From positions 346,001-410,000 of the forward strand of contig WPIO01000116.1 of assembly GCA_009760855.2 (NCBI GenBank): a stretch of 64,000 bases of DNA, read 5' to 3'. The translations under genes were made by a program, and so were the position numbers. The notes beneath the pieces were generated by a model. That model was not told the DNA's origin, ran no database searches, and was given only the letters and a program-made list of their open reading frames with translations. Position 1 is the stretch's first letter; every line of letters begins with the position of its first letter. The DNA comes from Cristatella mucedo. Lineage: Eukaryota > Bryozoa > Phylactolaemata > Cristatellidae. Shown in pieces: positions 1 through 13,600 of the stretch.

Positions 1-1428
1 CTGGTGTCTAAAGAGATCTGTTTTTAAGGTCCCGATGTACAGTCGACTCCGGGTATAAGAATATCGGATATAGGAATACTCAGCTTATAAGGACAGCAGC
101 TTACAAATCCCACATCGAGTCTAGCTGTAGTCTAAGTCTGCATATGGGAATACTCTGACTAAAAATGGCCATTTGTCGGCCATAGCGTATTCCTATAAGC
201 AAAGTCGATTGTATTCACAAAATGTATACTTGCTTTCTTGCCAATCTCTCTTAAGCCCAGCCATGGCTTAACAAATTGACAATCAGCTCCACCCCCTCTT
301 CACTTCGATGCTTCAGGGCCAACCCATGCTGTAGCTTGCTTGCCGAAATTTGCACTTGGTTGACAGTTAACTGGCTTAAATAGTAGACCTCACAAAACCA
401 ACCTAACATTTAAGAGGAAAGCCACTGAAATGCAGAGTAGCTTCCACCTCAAGAATAGCCCTTCCGGCATTTGTTTTTCTAGAAGCTTCTGTACATAACC
501 TAGGCACCCAAATCCAACTGAGCTTTGCAAGATGATAAAACCAGCTCCACGGTCAAGTCTGCCTACTTTCATTTATGCTATACTTAAATAGAACTTGGTG
601 GTTCTTAAGGGTACCACAGCAAGTTTTTTCATGCATGTGCTACAACCTGTCCAGACTTCAGTGACTCTCTCCTTGCATGTCTTCCAGCAGGTAGAGAAGA
701 CCATTAGAGATGCCACAAAACTCCTGGGTCGGCTATCACAAACATCACAACAGTCATTGTGCACTACTTCTCACCGACCAGCACTGGCTAGCCATCTCGG
801 CATCTTACGTGATTGTCCTGTCCTCATATGTAGGTCCCTTTATTCTGTTGCTTTGACTAGGCCGTGCCTAATATTTCCTCCTCTGGCTTTCCACCTCGCT
901 GCCACCTGCTCTCTGACTCGGGTCATTTAGCTTTGCCTCTAGCTAACCTAAAATTGGTGGCCGATTGCACCTTCCGTTCCTACAGACATATTGCCAAGAA
1001 CTGTCAGCAGACTGACATCACGACATGTCTTAATGTCTTACCACACTTGATGACATTACCCAGACATGACGAAATTTAAATCTAAACCAAAAATCCACCA
1101 GCACCTCACTGCAGATACTTAATGTAGGTGAATCTCCAGTGGTCGAAACGTCCAACGAGTCTGACCTAGTCTCAACAACGGCTGCATCTACAAGAGCGCG
1201 ATCTCTCTCCACCGCCGGAGTGACGGCTCCTGAGGCAGTTCTGCTGCTCTTTAAATGTAACCTCTGAATTAGCTGACCTCCAATGAGCTAGCAAATGACT
1301 TAAATGACCCGGTGCCTAACCGGTGATGTCAGTGCCCCCTCTGCACCACAATGCTAGAGCTCTGGCGATGCATGGGACTGCTCGATGCCATGAGCATGCC
1401 CAAACAGCCTACTAAGCTTTGCACCTAC
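1..1428. other. TMTC3 intron sequence, nothing else recognised
   Basis: AT-rich sequence downstream of exon 6. Short open frames are present (for example 864-1079 and 1354-1779, the latter containing exon 6), but I see no further TMTC motif, RNA gene or recognisable repeat. Confidence 0.5.
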
Positions 1429-1696
1429 CATGACGAGCACAGTCCTTGACCTCGGGCGAACATGCTCAGCCGGACCGGACGCTGCCAAGCAGACAACCCT
1501 GGCGAGGACTGCATAAAATGCCACCGTGGCAGCGTTGCGCAGGTCGAGCACGGAGCGCAAGAGCGGCACCGTGCCCATCGTCCAGTCACAGAGCAGTCGC
1601 GATGGATTGAGCAGCAGCCAGGCGTTGAGCGGCAGCAGGTAGCTGTAGGTCAGCTGCCGGGACGGTGTGGGTGCCGACGCTGCCGGGTTGTCAAAT
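1429..1696 (-). CDS. TMTC3: TMTC3 exon 6 (DUF1736 signature)
   Basis: 268 bp, acceptor TTGTAG, donor GTAGGT at 1428, entering in phase 2 and leaving in phase 0. It encodes [45 protein letters not shown] and a following hydrophobic segment. This is the DUF1736 region that identifies TMTC proteins. No further exon (expected PASNLFFPVGF-like) was found in 1-1428. Confidence 0.92.
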
Positions 1697-4600
1697 CTAC
1701 AAGACAAGCCAGACGATGATGTGGATACGATGATGTGGATTCGATGACCGAGCGGCCACTTGCCCGCAGGTGTGCTCACATCTTGAAATTTGAAATCACT
1801 ATTACGTAAAGCCAGAAAGTCCTTTTCTCTTACGGCAAGATTGCGACAAAAACCTTCGGGAGTGACTAGATTTCTATGTCTCAGTGAAGCGAGTCCATAG
1901 ACAGTGAGCTCTACTGTATGATTGGTTGTTCTTACACATCATTGCAGCCGTGTCTTGCTCATTTTGAACCATAGTACTTAGACGGATTTGTTTGCGAAGC
2001 TAAACTGCTGCCATCTGTCTACTCATATGTCCTGAAAATGTCACAGGTAGGCTAATAAGGATCTGATCAACATGAAATTTAAAGGACACACTCCTAGTTA
2101 TGTGCTTCAACGTTGCATAATGCTAAACCGAGTAACAGGGGCTTCTTCGTAATCACTTGCACGCACGCTTTTACATCATCTGCAGTGTTTTCTTGAGTAT
2201 TTTCCTAACAGTGATATTCAGTACCCTGTCAATTCGATAGCCTGGCTGTAATTGCTCCGATCGACATGAAATTTGGAATGCACACCTGAGTCACTTTCCT
2301 TCACAACTTGACTTGCTCATATTCCCGTCGTGGGTCAACAAGTACAGCTACGTGTCCCGAACGTCATTGAACTTGATTCTGATGACACTTCAAAAAGTTT
2401 GGGATGTCAAATCAATTTTATTTTCATTTTTAGAATGCCGTTTCGATGCCAATTGTGCTGAATCTTTTGATGGGTTTACTATATTCGCATAGTGACTGGT
2501 ATTTAATCTGTTGACTTGACAACACAGCCGTGTTTGGCTGAGGTTCAGCGAAAAAAGCGAACTTAACTCACACAGGTTTTCAGAAGGTCGATATGACAGC
2601 TATGATTGCATCAAAAGATACCTTGCACTGCCCCTGCTGTTTGTGCCAATTTGCCTTCTAATCGCTTCATTAGTCTTTGATAAATATCAATACATGTGCC
2701 AATGGGGAGCTAAATCCCATAGGCTGGGGCACAACTCTCCATTCCCTCGGTGGGTTCAACCTTTTCATACAAAAGTAGAGAAGCATCATACTAAGGTCGC
2801 CATTGTAAAGTAAAAATAAAGGCACAATACAACCGGTTGGTAAGACTTATACCTGGTGACATGCCCTAACCCATGCACTGATAAGCCGGCTATGCATACT
2901 AGAAAGGAAAAAGTAAGTTCAGTGAGGAGAAAGGAACTGAGCTGAACAGATGCTTGATACTTAACAACAGAAAAGTCGTTACTGGTCGAAACCATGGCTG
3001 GTAGCAAGCTCCAGACATTAGGTGTACACGGACTGAATCGTCAATCAAAAACGATTTTAATTTAGTGCAAGCTACAACACGACCAGATGATGAGAAGGTG
3101 GTGCATGCCAGCAGCAAAGGATCGAGAAAGTCGAACCTAGCAGAGTGCAATGTGATGTGATGCATCTCCGCCTGTAACTCCACAAAGTCATGAAAAACAC
3201 ACTGGAGAGTTCTTTTTATAGCGCACTCACAGCTTAAGCGGGTTTCGGTATGCATTCGGTAGCCAACAGACTTCGTCACACGCAACAAAGAGAAAGTGGG
3301 AAGCATAGCAGAGTCAGGAGAGCAGTTGAGGTGGTGAGTGGCATGTAAGTAGCAGCTCAGAACCGCCGAAAAGGAAGAGCCATGGTCCGCAGCAGGAGAG
3401 TAGTTGTCGAATGGATAGTACTGCCACCCCCTAAAGGGGCAGGGTGGTAGGGATTTGCTAATGGGTTGACACATGAGTCCAACTTACTGTGCGAACACGG
3501 GAAGCTCTGAACCCATCACGTGCAATCTGATGCCCAGAGTCACGACTGTGGTGAGCAGGAGACTGGTCAGCCTCATCCAGGCACCGCCACTGCATCCAGC
3601 TGCTACAGCTGCTGCAAGGATGCGTTTCCGGGCACTCAGCACACGAACTGGTGGCATCGAATTACTGGTCTGAAGCGTATGACAAAAGTGGTCACGTTGT
3701 CAGACCGGCAGTGTGCACAGGTGCTGATAAAAGAATGCAGCATCGCAGCATGAGGAACAGAGCCGATCAAAGCGACTGCTGCCATATTGGGAAAATACAC
3801 TCACATTCATTGGCAGGCTAGAGGATATGTGCATGCACTGCTTAGTGCTCAGCGCACGTGTGTGTGTGTGTGTGTGTGAGTGCGCGCATCCTGCGTTTGC
3901 ATATGAGTGAGAACCTGCAAAGGTTGCTTGCTGTTTGAGTGCCTACACACGAGCCTTTGATTGGGCGAGTACAATCGTGCTCATCAACATGCTCATGCAA
4001 GCTTGTGCCAAAGCATGATCGGTGGCTGTACACATCTGCACATGCGTGAGAGTATGCGCTTGTGCATGCACAAGCACGTGGTTAGGCGCGTGTGAGCAGA
4101 AGTTGTTCCAAAGAGCAGATGAGCGAGTATACAGCACCAAGTCTAGGGTGAGGCTTGAGCACACTCAAGCGATGTGCACAGCTGCTTCGATTGACATCAG
4201 CAGCAATGCAGGCCAAAGGTTTAGAAGGCTCAGCACAAAGCATAACCCGAGCGAGCACTGCAAATCCTCGGGCGGTTGCTTTGCTGAGCAGCAGCCTTGC
4301 ACGGTTCCACAGCAGTGTGCAAGGCTAACGCTCCTGCAAGATTGGGGCTCACTGGGAGTGCAGGTACAGGCGGGGCATGGAGTGTTGGGGGGCGTTTTGT
4401 GGAAGAATATCATACGCAAGCAGTGTATTCATTTTCAGAGTCTGCCCAGTAGCAGTGGTATCAAAACAACTACTTCTTATTATGTTGTTACACATCATGT
4501 ACATATTATTACAAATTACACAGTTATTATTATATCATATTCGTATGACGAAGCCAACACTTTCTTAGATTGCACCTGGAAGTAACTACTGGAGTTAGCT

Positions 4601-7600
4601 GACCCAGAGTCAGCTGACCCGGCTTTGGGTTCATCCGCTGCCCAACACTAGTTCAAAGCTTCTTTTAGGAACACATTGGCAAGAAACAAATGCAGCCACG
4701 GGTTTGAGCATGCAGCAGGGTGCGTTATGATTTGCTCATACTGCGTTGGCCACTGAAGGCTGGCAGCTCAATAAACGCTGAGACGAATAGTGCTCGGGCC
4801 AGTTCTTCTGAGCAGGTAAATTTCTGACAACAGCTCACCAGCTAGAAGTTGGGCATGTGCTGCATTTGAAGGGCCGGCACCGGCCTGGGTGGTTGTGGGC
4901 AGCAGAGCGAGTTGCCGGGATATGGTTCGGTGGCTAAAGAAGGTGAGTAATGGAAGCACCCCTTTCGGTGCTACAAGGTATCGAGTCACGACAAACTCGA
5001 CGAAACAAACGGTGTGCACAGCAAACGAAAGTGGTACAGCGAATTTCAATTCGGATTTTCGGCCTCGAGCCCTCAATTTATGGAACAGACAGTCCTCCCG
5101 CGCTGGAGGAAGTACATCTGCATTTCAACATAATCAATGACTCTTGACATTAATCAACAGAACAAGACAGGTATTTTAAGGCTACCTCGATCAGTCGGCA
5201 GAGTAGCTGCACCACCAGGATGTCAACTGCAGCTGCCTTAGTACATGGCAGAACTAACCGAAAAGCGCTGAGCGCTTTAACTACCCTCTCCCGCCCTGCT
5301 GCAAGGACCTAATGACTAGCAAACTCTTGATGCTGTTACACAATTACGAAGAAATTCCTTTAATCGCCACGGGTGCTCGAAATTGGATAGCATAATCCAA
5401 ATTTATGAATGGACTACAGCAAACATGCAATGCCTTTCCGGAACATTGATTGCCAATGGATCTAAAAATCTACCATGGTACATACAGAACCAATGCAGCA
5501 CTAAACTTGGTTGGTAGACAGTATGTTTCAGTTGCTCACTTTCATATGAAGTGGCTGAGGCAAAAGTGAGCGACCAAATCTAGTACTTGGCTATTCGATG
5601 CAGTGATGGCATATAACACACAGTATGACAAGAATGCTTACACACAATGCCATTAACCATGTAACGAATAAGCCAAAATGAGATATGTGATCTAATAAAA
5701 GACAAAAAATAATACGCTCTTGTTGCTGTTACATGTATTAACTAAAATAACCGCAAGAAGTTTAGCTAGAACTCTGAGATACGATATTTTACTAGCACTT
5801 TCAGATAAACGAATCTCTTTCTAGGCACATTACAGTGCTATAAGCAGTGGTGGAGCCAGAGAGCAGTGATAGCCAATGACCAATGAGGTAAGGTGCTTGA
5901 TCTTCGCAATCAAGGTGATAATAATAATAATATTAATAATACTAGCTGATTCAACAGCCTCTTTTGTATAGCGACAGAAGAGCCTTTACGGCTACAAGTG
6001 CCTCTTGTGGGGGGCAATAAAGGATCGCCCACTTCAGGATTCGAAACCACGACCTCGGGACCAAGGTCGTGAGAAGCGGCTGCCTTACTTACTGTGCCAC
6101 CACAGCATGGGTTCGAATCCTGCAGCGGACAATCCTTTATTGCTGACTCCGAGCAGTGGTGATAGCTGCTGAGGCTCCTCTGCTGCTACACGAAGGCAGC
6201 TGTTAAATCAGGAAGCAGGGGGGGGTATTTACCCCTTCCGCATTTTAGAGGGCCGGCCACCTGAGCAACCTCTATTCCTATGCCTCCAGACCTGCATCTA
6301 CGACGAAATTTCGACGAGAATTAATGGACGAGATTAAAATTATTTAATTGATTAATTAAACGTAAAATTAATTAAAATTCAATTCAATTAAAATTAAAAT
6401 TAAATTAAATTAAATTAAAATTAATCGACGAGAAGCTGTCGCGTTGGTGTCAAATAAACAATGCGATTGAATGCTATAACATTCATTACTGAGGGTCTTG
6501 CCCCACTACATGAAAATCCCATAGTACTGGTTCCCCTATATGAAAATTCTGGATCGGCCTCTGGCTGTAAAGTAAGTATCTCTATATGGTCAGTGATAAC
6601 ATGTGCAGTGGCAGCATGTATAAGCACACAAAGGACATTTCACGAGGATCCAGTGAATGCAGAGAAAAACAGGTCTCACCTTCTTGACCTTTTTGTGCAG
6701 TGCTCCTTTAGTCTTGACCACGTCGTCCTAATGGGGCAGGTCGGTTACTCTGGGCTGCTAAAGCTTAAGTGACTGGCACAAAGACATGTTAGGCTAATAA
6801 AGCTTTATGTTTGCTACGACTGTTATGGCAGCCTACACAACCTGAAGTCGATACCAGCCCAATCTCAAGAGCTGATGAAGCAGTGGTTATGCAGCCTGAA
6901 CCATCTCCACCAGTAGCCGTTCGTAACTAGAGTGCTCACAGCGTGTTTGCAAAATCGGTTCATAAAAAGATTTGGACGGTTTTCATGACCTTCACCTCGT
7001 GAACGATGAGAAGCTCGTAGGCAGCACAAACTCCAATGACGGTGATGCCCTGTTCTTTGCTGAACGTGGCGCAAAAAACGCAAATGGACGAGAGGAGACA
7101 CAGCACGAGTCCTACAAGAGAGCAGAAGGAAAAAATGGGCATGTGACCATGCACTGAGGCACCAGCACAAGACAGGGCTATCTATCCAACCAACGCAGCT
7201 GCATTCGATCAATTTGAACAAAAGCAAGCACATGCCGATAGCCGCGAAGGGAGAAAGTCGCATGCCCAAGGGTTAGCAAACTCACGTCTCAATGGACATG
7301 CTGAGGCAATCGCTTTGACGTACAGCTGCAGAGCCAGGAGGGCAAACATGGCAGCAAGCAGCTCGGCTCGGCCCACGACGCCCGTGACAGCCTCCACGTG
7401 CACCGGGTGCACGGCAAACACGGCCGAGGCGACGGCGGAGCACAGCTTGTGCTCGGCGAACACGATATTGCGGCAAATCCTGAAGCAAACGCGGCGGCCC
7501 TGGCTTTTTCACGCAGCAATGAAGCCAGAGTAGCCGAACCCGTGATGGCTGCCACGGTTTAACCAAAGAGGCTCAGAAGAAATCGCAATCGTAGTGCTCA

Positions 7601-10600
7601 TAGTAAGCACTGCTGTCATCACCATCATCACTAACAGCGCCATCATCAGGAGCATTGCAGGTCAGGAGCAGCAGCAATGCTCAGCCAGCATGTCAGGCAT
7701 TCAAATAAGAGGGCGAGGAGCAAGGTTTAAGCACCGAGGGCAGGGAGCCTACGGAGAAAGACATTGCAGTAGCAAAGTGTTCAACACAAAGTGATACAGA
7801 TTGGCATGAAATAGAGACAGACTCTATGCTACCAGTTGCATAAGCATTCAGAAAGTTTTCCTTTCATGCATTCGCAAGCTGCCCATAAAGAGATTTAGTT
7901 CTCTTAGAGTGATATACCAATGTCGTTGTACTACCATTGTGAGCATAAAATGGCCAATAACTTTTACGTCCCCTCATTCGCTTACTCTGCATTACAAATC
8001 CAAATTAGTTTCCAATCAGGCTGCACAGACATCGTACTACCAGCTAGTCTGAAGCCGTCTAGCTGTGACCAAAACCAAACTCAAATTCTTTAGATACAGT
8101 AATAATAATAATAATAATAATAATGTACTGGATAAAGCACCCTCAAAGAACTTGATCTCTCTCTAGGCGCTTTAAATTTGCTGTAAAGTGAAATGCGATT
8201 GAATGGTAAGTAAAATCATGCTTGAAAAACAAACAAAATTAATAACATGGTTAGGGGTGACATGCACAGGGTCAGCATGCAAATGTGGTTAGTGGCAGCA
8301 TGCACAGTGTCAGCACGCATAAGCACGTGAAGGATGAATCACAGGGACCCACTAAATGCTGTGCTAAATAGGTGTGTTTTTAAGATCCTTTTAAATGTGG
8401 TCAGGTCAGGGGATGTTCTGACACAGATCGGGAGGGAGTTCCAGGCTTTGGGAGCATACGAACTAAATGCACGGTCTCCAAAGGATTTGAGGTTTGTACG
8501 AGGTATTTCTAGACTGTTGGATTCCGAAAAGCAGGTGGTACGATGCTTGGCCTGATGGGGTAGTATGTCGGAGAGATAGGCTGGAGCCATAGAATGAAGG
8601 GACCTAAAAGTGAGCAACAAAACCTTGAAGTCAATCCGTTGCTTGACTGGTAGCAAGTGCAGGTCGGCGAGAAGTGGAGTAATGTGGCAACTGCGACGCT
8701 CACGACAGACAAGCATAGCTGCAGAGTTTTGCACCAGCTGCAATCGCCTGATCGCACATGCTGGTAGGCCAGTAAGCAGTGAGTTGCAGAAGTCGAGACG
8801 GGATGTCACGAATGCATGGACCAACTTGGACGTGGTATCCTTATCTAAACAAGCCCGAATTTTAGCAATATTATGAAGCTGAAAATAGGCACATTTGACC
8901 ATGGAGCTGATATGGTCGTCTAACGAGAGGTCACTTTGGAATATGACACCTAGATTTCGAGCTGATTCGACAGGAGACATGCTGGCAGAGCCAATTTTGA
9001 GCGTCAGCCTTTCCAATTTCTGAATCACACTGGGTTTGCCCATAACTAGTAAGTTAGTTTTGTCATCATTTAGTGCAAGAAAATTTGCTGCAATCCATGT
9101 GCGGATGTCATCAATGCATGCAGCAAGTGAGTTGAGAGAATTGTAGGTGCTCAAAGGCTGAGAGCGATCAAAACAAAGGTACAACTGAGTGTCATCCGCA
9201 TAGAAGTGAAAGCCTAGATTGTGCTTGGCAATCACATCAGCAAGAGGGAGAGTTAAAACCGTGAAAAGAACTGGACCTAGCACGGAGCCCCGAGGTACTC
9301 CATATTTCAGAGGTACTTCAGATGATCTTTGTCCATTCACGTCAATACACTGGAGTCTCCCACTGAGATAAGACCTGAACCACAGCAGAGCAGTGCCAGT
9401 GATGCCCAGGCGAGATGAGAGGCGCTCTAGAAGAACTTTGTGATCGATGGTGTCAAAAGCTGCCGAAAGATTGAGCAAAACAAGCAGACACTCTACCCAT
9501 GTCTGCATTCCTAAGTAGGTCGTTGTATACCCTTAGCAATGCTGACTCTGTGGAGTGATTAGCTCTACAGCCGGACTGGAACTTACTAGCAAGGTGTGAG
9601 GTTTTGATATATGAGTTTAGCTGGTCTGCCACTACCAATTCCATCCAGTGTCTTTGATAGGAATGGTAGAAGGGAAACTGGGCGGTAGTTGCTCAAGTTC
9701 TCTTGGTCTAGTGTTGCTTTCTTGAGTGTGCCTTCTTGAGTGCCTTTGGTTCGCATGTTCCCATAGCCTGGAACTTGGTCTTGAATGACAGATGGCATGA
9801 CATACCCCGACTTAGCATTTACAAAAGAAGCTAAGAGAAGCAAAAGAAGCTAAAAGAAGCACATGTTCCTTACAACATTTGCTGGGTCAGTGTAAATTAT
9901 CATGTTCGTGCTAATACAAACTGATGCGGAGGATGTCATCACTAACCATATTGACATGCTTGTCTGCAGCGTACATAAAGTCCCTAGAAAGATATTTAGT
10001 TGCCCGAAAGTGCTGTACACATATCTATACAATCACTATTATTCTGAGACCTTGGTATAACAAAGTCAAATTAACAGATCAGAGAAAGCTTTATACTCTG
10101 TTTTCCAACTTCTTCAGTCAGCAATATTGGCTGTGCTCATGCAAAAATGCGGCTGATGTATTCAACATTATAGTGCAACGTATACCAACATACTAGCAAA
10201 GGCTAACTACAGTCTATCATCGTACTAGCTATAGCTAACTATAGTCTACCACATTGTTGGCAATGGCTACCTATGGTCTATCAGTGTGCCACCAACAGCT
10301 AGCTAATGTCTACAAACACCAGCTTTGACTAGCAATCACTGATTATTTCGTTTGCCAGAGTTTTGCTGTCTTTGTCTCTTGCTTAGCATGAGCTCAGAGA
10401 GCTAGAACAATCGAACAGCTTCCCCTAGTAAAGCTGCTACTCACCTTAGAAAGAGCATGCAGACGAGCACGTGCAACAGCAGATTAACACCATGGTAGCC
10501 CCGTGGGTCCAGTCCCCCTAGAGCATAGTTGATGCGGTAAGTAAAGACACATATTGGCCTATAGGATTTGTGGCTTCTGTCCTGAAACCAAGAAAAATAA

Positions 10601-13600
10601 ATTAGCAAACACATAATAAAATAAAATATTCATAATAAGGCTGCAGCATCCACTGCCAAAGAGCATCTCCACTGAAATATCTGCCTGATTTTGATTGATG
10701 ACCCAGTGAGCTGCTCCTCTGCTGCAGGTGAAGCATCTCCTTCATCGCATCAGGCATCACGGCAATCACACTACCACAGAGAGTCATTGCAGTCTGTCTG
10801 GCTTCAATCGCATGCACGAATCTCTCTCATCTCCATCTCCTTATACATGTACATACAACGTCTACATTCTTGTCTTCTAATCTATATATTGACAAGCAAT
10901 TCAAGCACGAGCATAAAGGTCAATTGGTAAATTAAGTAAGCACATTGAAAGAAAGTGACTTGAAATAAAAGATTCTGCTTAGCTGCTAATTACAGTTTTG
11001 GATGGAGCCGGTAACAGGTCATTCACGACCTTCCCGAGGTTGTGGGTTCGATTCCTGTGGTGAGCGATTCTTTATCGCCACTGCAAGAGGTGGTAATAGC
11101 GGTAAAGGCTCTTCTATCGCTATACAAAAAGAGGCTGTTCAATCAGCTAGGATTTTATTTTATCATGGAGTTGTCGTAACCTTGACAAAAAGCACCAAAG
11201 CTATGCACTAGCCGTGCCATGCAGAGCCGACGACCACACGGCACAAGGAAAGTGGTCTTCTGCCACCACTTCTTTTGCAGTTGGGGAGCCCATGTGCCAC
11301 GGATTACGAGCCGTCTTGTTCCAAACATTATGGAACACCCAGTAGCAAGGTTCTATGTTTTTTATGCTGCTCTAGTAACCAATCGACTCTCAGCAGCTAG
11401 GCATTAACCGAGCTCCCTTTCGGCTAACCTTTAACCTTCAAATTTTAACCCGATCCATCACTCGATCTTTGGTATAGAATCCACAATACATGGCAAATCT
11501 TTTAGTTGATTATTTGGCTCACTGGCTAGGCACCAGCTAGAATACCAATCTGCCACTCAATCCACGTCATAGACCGGTATCCTTTGCAGATCTTATGGTA
11601 CAGCAAGCCAACTCTGCTTCTCGACTCCCTAAAGAAAACTAGACAGAAATCAGACAGCAGTAATGTAGAATAAGAAAAAACAAAGCTGTTCCCACTTCAA
11701 TACCCGAGTCTTAGGGGGTAAGGTGCTTGCCCTTCATAAAAAAGTCCTGCGCGGCTGAGTCAAGCAGCAGCAGCAGGTAATCCACTGCTGCTGAGGCCCA
11801 TGAGCTGCTACATACAGCCACGGCTCTGCTGCTACATACACTCAGCATCAATAAAATCCTCACTGTACAGCTTCGGCAACTATCGTCTGTTCGGATAATA
11901 CAATTCTATACATTGCCAGGCATACTTAAGTTATGCACAGTATGATAAACATTTATTGACAGCCCCAAAACGTGCACATTGTGCTGTTGGCATTGCATGC
12001 GATTAGTGTAGACATCGTCCCGCCACAATTCTTTATGATCTCCCTTGTCTGGCAAGGCATGAGCGCTACCAGTTTCTGTCCACTGTCTCTTCTTCTGCTG
12101 CCTGAACTCCTGCCTGAGCCTGAGTTTTCCCGTAAAGGTCGACCTTGAAAAGGTCGACCACTGGGGAAGGCCGAGCACCTGCCTCTGGCGAAATTTGATA
12201 TTGCTACACAGTCGTTCTATGAGGCTTAAATCAGGTTGCTGACTGAACCACTGCATCAGAAACAAGCAAAGATTCGTCAACAGGTGTGTACCTAAGAGGC
12301 AGCTGAATTAGCCGAACTTTACTCGATGCTGTTCGGGAGAATAGCATGTCAAAGAAGAATACGAATTATAGGGTCTTACAAAAGTTGCCGTCCGACTTAA
12401 TGCTTTCTGAACACAGCCCAGACAAAGCTGTTTTATTCGACTATACGAGGGCACTACAGGGTAGATATCATCAGCGTGGAGTTATTTGCACGAAGAATTA
12501 GTCCGAAATATAATACTAAAAAAGGTAAACTTATCATTCCAGTCTCATTTTTAGGCAGCCTCATTTTTTGGTAGCCGAAGAATCGTTTTTTCACCGGCTT
12601 TCACTACCCTAACAGCAGGCTTTGAAGACTTGTCTGAGGCAAGCAACTCAGGTCATGAAGAGTGAATGAACAGAAAAGAGTCATGCGAAGTAAGCAACTC
12701 AGGTCACGAGGTCCTAGCATCCTAACCCAGTTTTAAAACTCGATGTTCATGATTTACAACCATATAAAACTACAGTGTCTTAATGTTTTTCAGGGGGTGA
12801 TTCTTTACTCGAGGCCACAATTCCTTTTTTCTCGATGAGTGCAATGATCAAACTAAAATAGTTCAACAACAGATTAATAAGGTACGGTAATTCCTTGACT
12901 ATCAGACCACAATGTTAGGCGATTTACGTTCCTAAACAGATGATCCATACCTTTCACCACTTCGGACCATGTCCAGTCAGTCTATAGATGCTCATGTGAA
13001 AAAAAATTGACGACTATACAGTTGCTATGGTTCAGAGCTCTGAAAGTGTGCGCTCGAGCCCCGCGGCATATGTAGAGCGCCAGGATAGAAATTGAGTTCT
13101 TTTCGGATGAAACACAAATGACATATATCACATTCACTGTATGGCCCAACCAGCTTATTTTTTCAAGACAATGGACGGAACGTGGACGATAAAAAAAGCA
13201 CAACACATCGAGAAAACGCGTGAGCAAAAATAAGAGAATAACATATGTTCATACATATCTAACTACTGATACGGCTACTCAGTAACAACAGCCCTATACA
13301 AATAGCATTCACTCTGCAGTTGACCACAAACATGCACTCGCAGTGTCGACAACTCAACAGGCAGACGCAAGGCAAGAGGCCTTAGTGCCCACACTCGACA
13401 AGGAGAGGTAGGTAAGTGGCACAGCCAGCTGTGCCCTGGCATGCTTGCTCTCGTCAAAGAATGCTGCAGTCGGCTATGCAGGGTCGAATAGCATGAGCGG
13501 CACACAGAGTATTACCTGCATTATCGGAGTGCCCCAAAAATCATTGCGAAGAAGGCTGGTCAGTGGGACGCGGGTCACGACGTCCTTATTCTCCACCACT

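Noticed and set aside
864-1079. CTFRSYRHIAKNCQQ, like a retroviral-type zinc knuckle
   Set aside because: Spacing does not fit CX2CX4HX4C and no pol or protease motif follows; most likely chance.
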